Assembly (NCBI GenBank): GCA_963708115.1 | Contig: CAVPRX010000002.1 | Span: 186,001 to 250,000, forward strand | DNA length: 64,000 bases | Source of the DNA: VRUE01 sp963708115 | GTDB taxonomy: Bacteria; Actinomycetota; Thermoleophilia; Solirubrobacterales; 70-9 | Direction: 5' to 3' | Part shown: positions 63,096 to 64,000 of the stretch, piece by piece | Numbering within the stretch: the stretch's first letter is position 1 | Layout: each line of letters opens with the position of its first letter | Notes under the pieces: generated by a model | What the model was told of the DNA's origin: nothing | What the model saw: the letters and a program-made list of their open reading frames with translations, nothing else | Databases searched by the model: none | Translations under genes and position numbers: made by a program

Positions 63096-63719
63096 ATGAA
63101 GCTCCTCCAGGCAGTTGCCACGGCCATCGTCCCGCCGCTCTGCGCCGCGTGCGGGCGAGCCTGTCGCCCCGAGGCGACGCTCTGCACCCGCTGCTCGCGC
63201 CGGCTGGCCGAAGCCGATCCCCTGGAGGGCTTCGGTGCACCGGGGCTGGACCGCGCCTGGTCCTCCGCCTCCCATGAGGGCGTCGCCCGCGACCTGGTTA
63301 CAGCCCTCAAGTTCCGCCGCCTTCTTCCCGTCGCCGATCTGATCGCCGACCGCATCCAGTGGCTTGCCCCGGCAACCCTGCTGAGCGGCACGATCGTCCC
63401 CGTCCCCACCGCGCCTCTGCGCTTTGCCCTCCGTGGCTTCGACCCCGCAGCCGAGGTAGCGGCAGCGCTGGCCGAGCGGACCGAGCTGCCGCTGGAGGCC
63501 TGTCTGGCTCGCCGTGGGGGAGGCCGCCAGGTGGGCAAGCGGCGGGCCGAGCGCATAGGGCACCCACCAGTAGTCCAAGCTCGCGGCAAAGTGCCTCGCA
63601 GCGTCCTCCTGGTAGACGACGTCCTGACCACCGGCGCCACGCTCGCCTCCTGCGCTCGGGCCCTTCGCCATTCCGGAGCCATTCGAATCGCCGCAATCAC
63701 CTTCACAAGGCGCTTGTGA
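63096..63719 (+). CDS. ComF-family phosphoribosyltransferase-like protein
   Basis: A 207-residue protein. The N-terminal zinc-ribbon has paired cysteines (LCAACGRACRPEATLCTRCS), followed by the central region VPVPTAPLRFALRGFDPAAE and the PRPP-binding motif SVLLVDDVLTTGATLASCAR. ComF proteins support DNA uptake in competent bacteria, and their relatives are widespread with unknown function. The stop is followed after 3 bases by a perfect 21-base inverted repeat. Confidence 0.88.
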   Translation: MKLLQAVATAIVPPLCAACGRACRPEATLCTRCSRRLAEADPLEGFGAPGLDRAWSSASHEGVARDLVTALKFRRLLPVADLIADRIQWLAPATLLSGTIVPVPTAPLRFALRGFDPAAEVAAALAERTELPLEACLARRGGGRQVGKRRAERIGHPPVVQARGKVPRSVLLVDDVLTTGATLASCARALRHSGAIRIAAITFTRRL

Positions 63720-63722
63720 GAA

Positions 63723-63826
63723 GAGGGGATCGGGTGCCCCCTCAGAGGAACTTGTGAGCTCACTGGGAATGGCGCCTCCGCAGGGCAACCATCGCGGGTT
63801 CCGTCGAGGGGGCACCCGATCCCCTC
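63723..63826. repeat. Stop-abutting palindromic element after comF (family D copy 2)
   Basis: A perfect 21-base inverted repeat (63723-63743/63806-63826, containing GGATCGGGTGCCCCCTC) encloses 62 bases with an internal GGAAC/GTTCC pair and the palindrome GTGAGCTCAC. It begins 3 bases after the comF stop. The arms share GGTGCCCC with the element after atpC but otherwise differ. It ends 87 bases before hpf. Confidence 0.72.
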
Positions 63827-63913
63827 ATCGCCCACAACATCTGCCGAAGTTCCTCTTGTCGCGCTTCGGGTAGAGGCGTAGCATCGAGGTAGACCCAGAC
63901 AGAGGAGGCCAAT

Positions 63914-64000
63914 ATGCGGATTGAGGTGCGTGGGCGCAACGTCGAGATCGATGACGAGCTGCGGGAACACATCTTCAAGCGATTTCGCCGTGTCGGCAGG
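63914..64000 (+). CDS. hpf: Ribosome hibernation-promoting factor / sigma-54 modulation protein, 3' truncated by window edge
   Basis: The first 29 codons are visible: MRIEVRGRNVEIDDELREHI then FKRFRRVGR. This beta-strand followed by helix is the start of the HPF/YfiA fold, which binds the 30S decoding region and promotes inactive 100S ribosome formation. AGAGGAGG (63901-63908) precedes the ATG. comF followed by hpf is a common gene order in Gram-positive bacteria. The rest, including any long C-terminal dimerisation domain, lies outside the window. Confidence 0.8.
   Translation, partial: MRIEVRGRNVEIDDELREHIFKRFRRVGR

Overview
This is a GC-rich, gene-dense bacterial chromosome segment. GTG and TTG starts are common, neighbouring genes often overlap by ATGA, and genes of one function are grouped. 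The gene content suggests a Gram-positive actinobacterium: an rpmE/DUF1385/prfA/prmC/tsaC/glyA block leading to a WecA-type transferase and an F1Fo ATP synthase operon, LCP-type cell-wall ligation, a B12-dependent acyl-CoA mutase split into two subunits, and DipZ. The deep-branching class Thermoleophilia is my best guess, but this is inference; no rRNA or tRNA is present to test it.

Layout. 1-1838: end of a GH57 alpha-glucan enzyme and a GT4 glycogen-synthase-like transferase. 2025-6320: XRE regulator, hexapeptide acyltransferase, MeaB, PRC-barrel protein and DipZ. 6341-10380: acyl-CoA and aldehyde dehydrogenases, an HxlR regulator with two palindromic operators, and a thioesterase. 10419-11260: an XRE/nucleotidyltransferase pair resembling a toxin-antitoxin module. 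11257-21769: PepA, thiolase, HAD phosphatase, the two mutase subunits split by an AbiEi/DUF559 gene, then etfB-etfA-ETF dehydrogenase. Together these form an acyl-CoA oxidation module feeding electrons to the membrane. 21770-31271: small membrane proteins, a transporter, a surface-glycan operon (DegT aminotransferase, an epimerase-glycosyltransferase fusion, a polysaccharide deacetylase), an alpha/beta hydrolase with divergent TetR, a diguanylate cyclase and rpmE. 31275-38650: DUF1385, PadR, prfA, prmC, tsaC, a lysyl-oxidase-like protein and glyA. 38703-45374: a TIM-barrel/nucleotidyltransferase pair and surface-polysaccharide genes (DUF354, sugar transferase, asnB, WecA-like). 45508-52689: complete ATP synthase operon. 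52910-64000: M20 peptidase, LCP protein, an intein-containing UDP-glucose dehydrogenase, two sugar nucleotidyltransferases, phosphoglucose/phosphomannose isomerase, ahcY, comF and the start of hpf.

Two things stand out. First, the UDP-glucose dehydrogenase carries a 482-residue intein placed exactly before its catalytic cysteine. Second, many genes are followed, usually within 0-3 bases of the stop codon, by long inverted repeats without a T-tract. They fall into several families that share an internal core or short motif while the stem arms differ from locus to locus, yet stay perfectly or nearly perfectly complementary. This is the best candidate for an undescribed system in the window.

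Four conserved genes (mutase large subunit, prmC, asnB, WecA-like) contain eight single-base indels in all, which look more like assembly errors than real decay.
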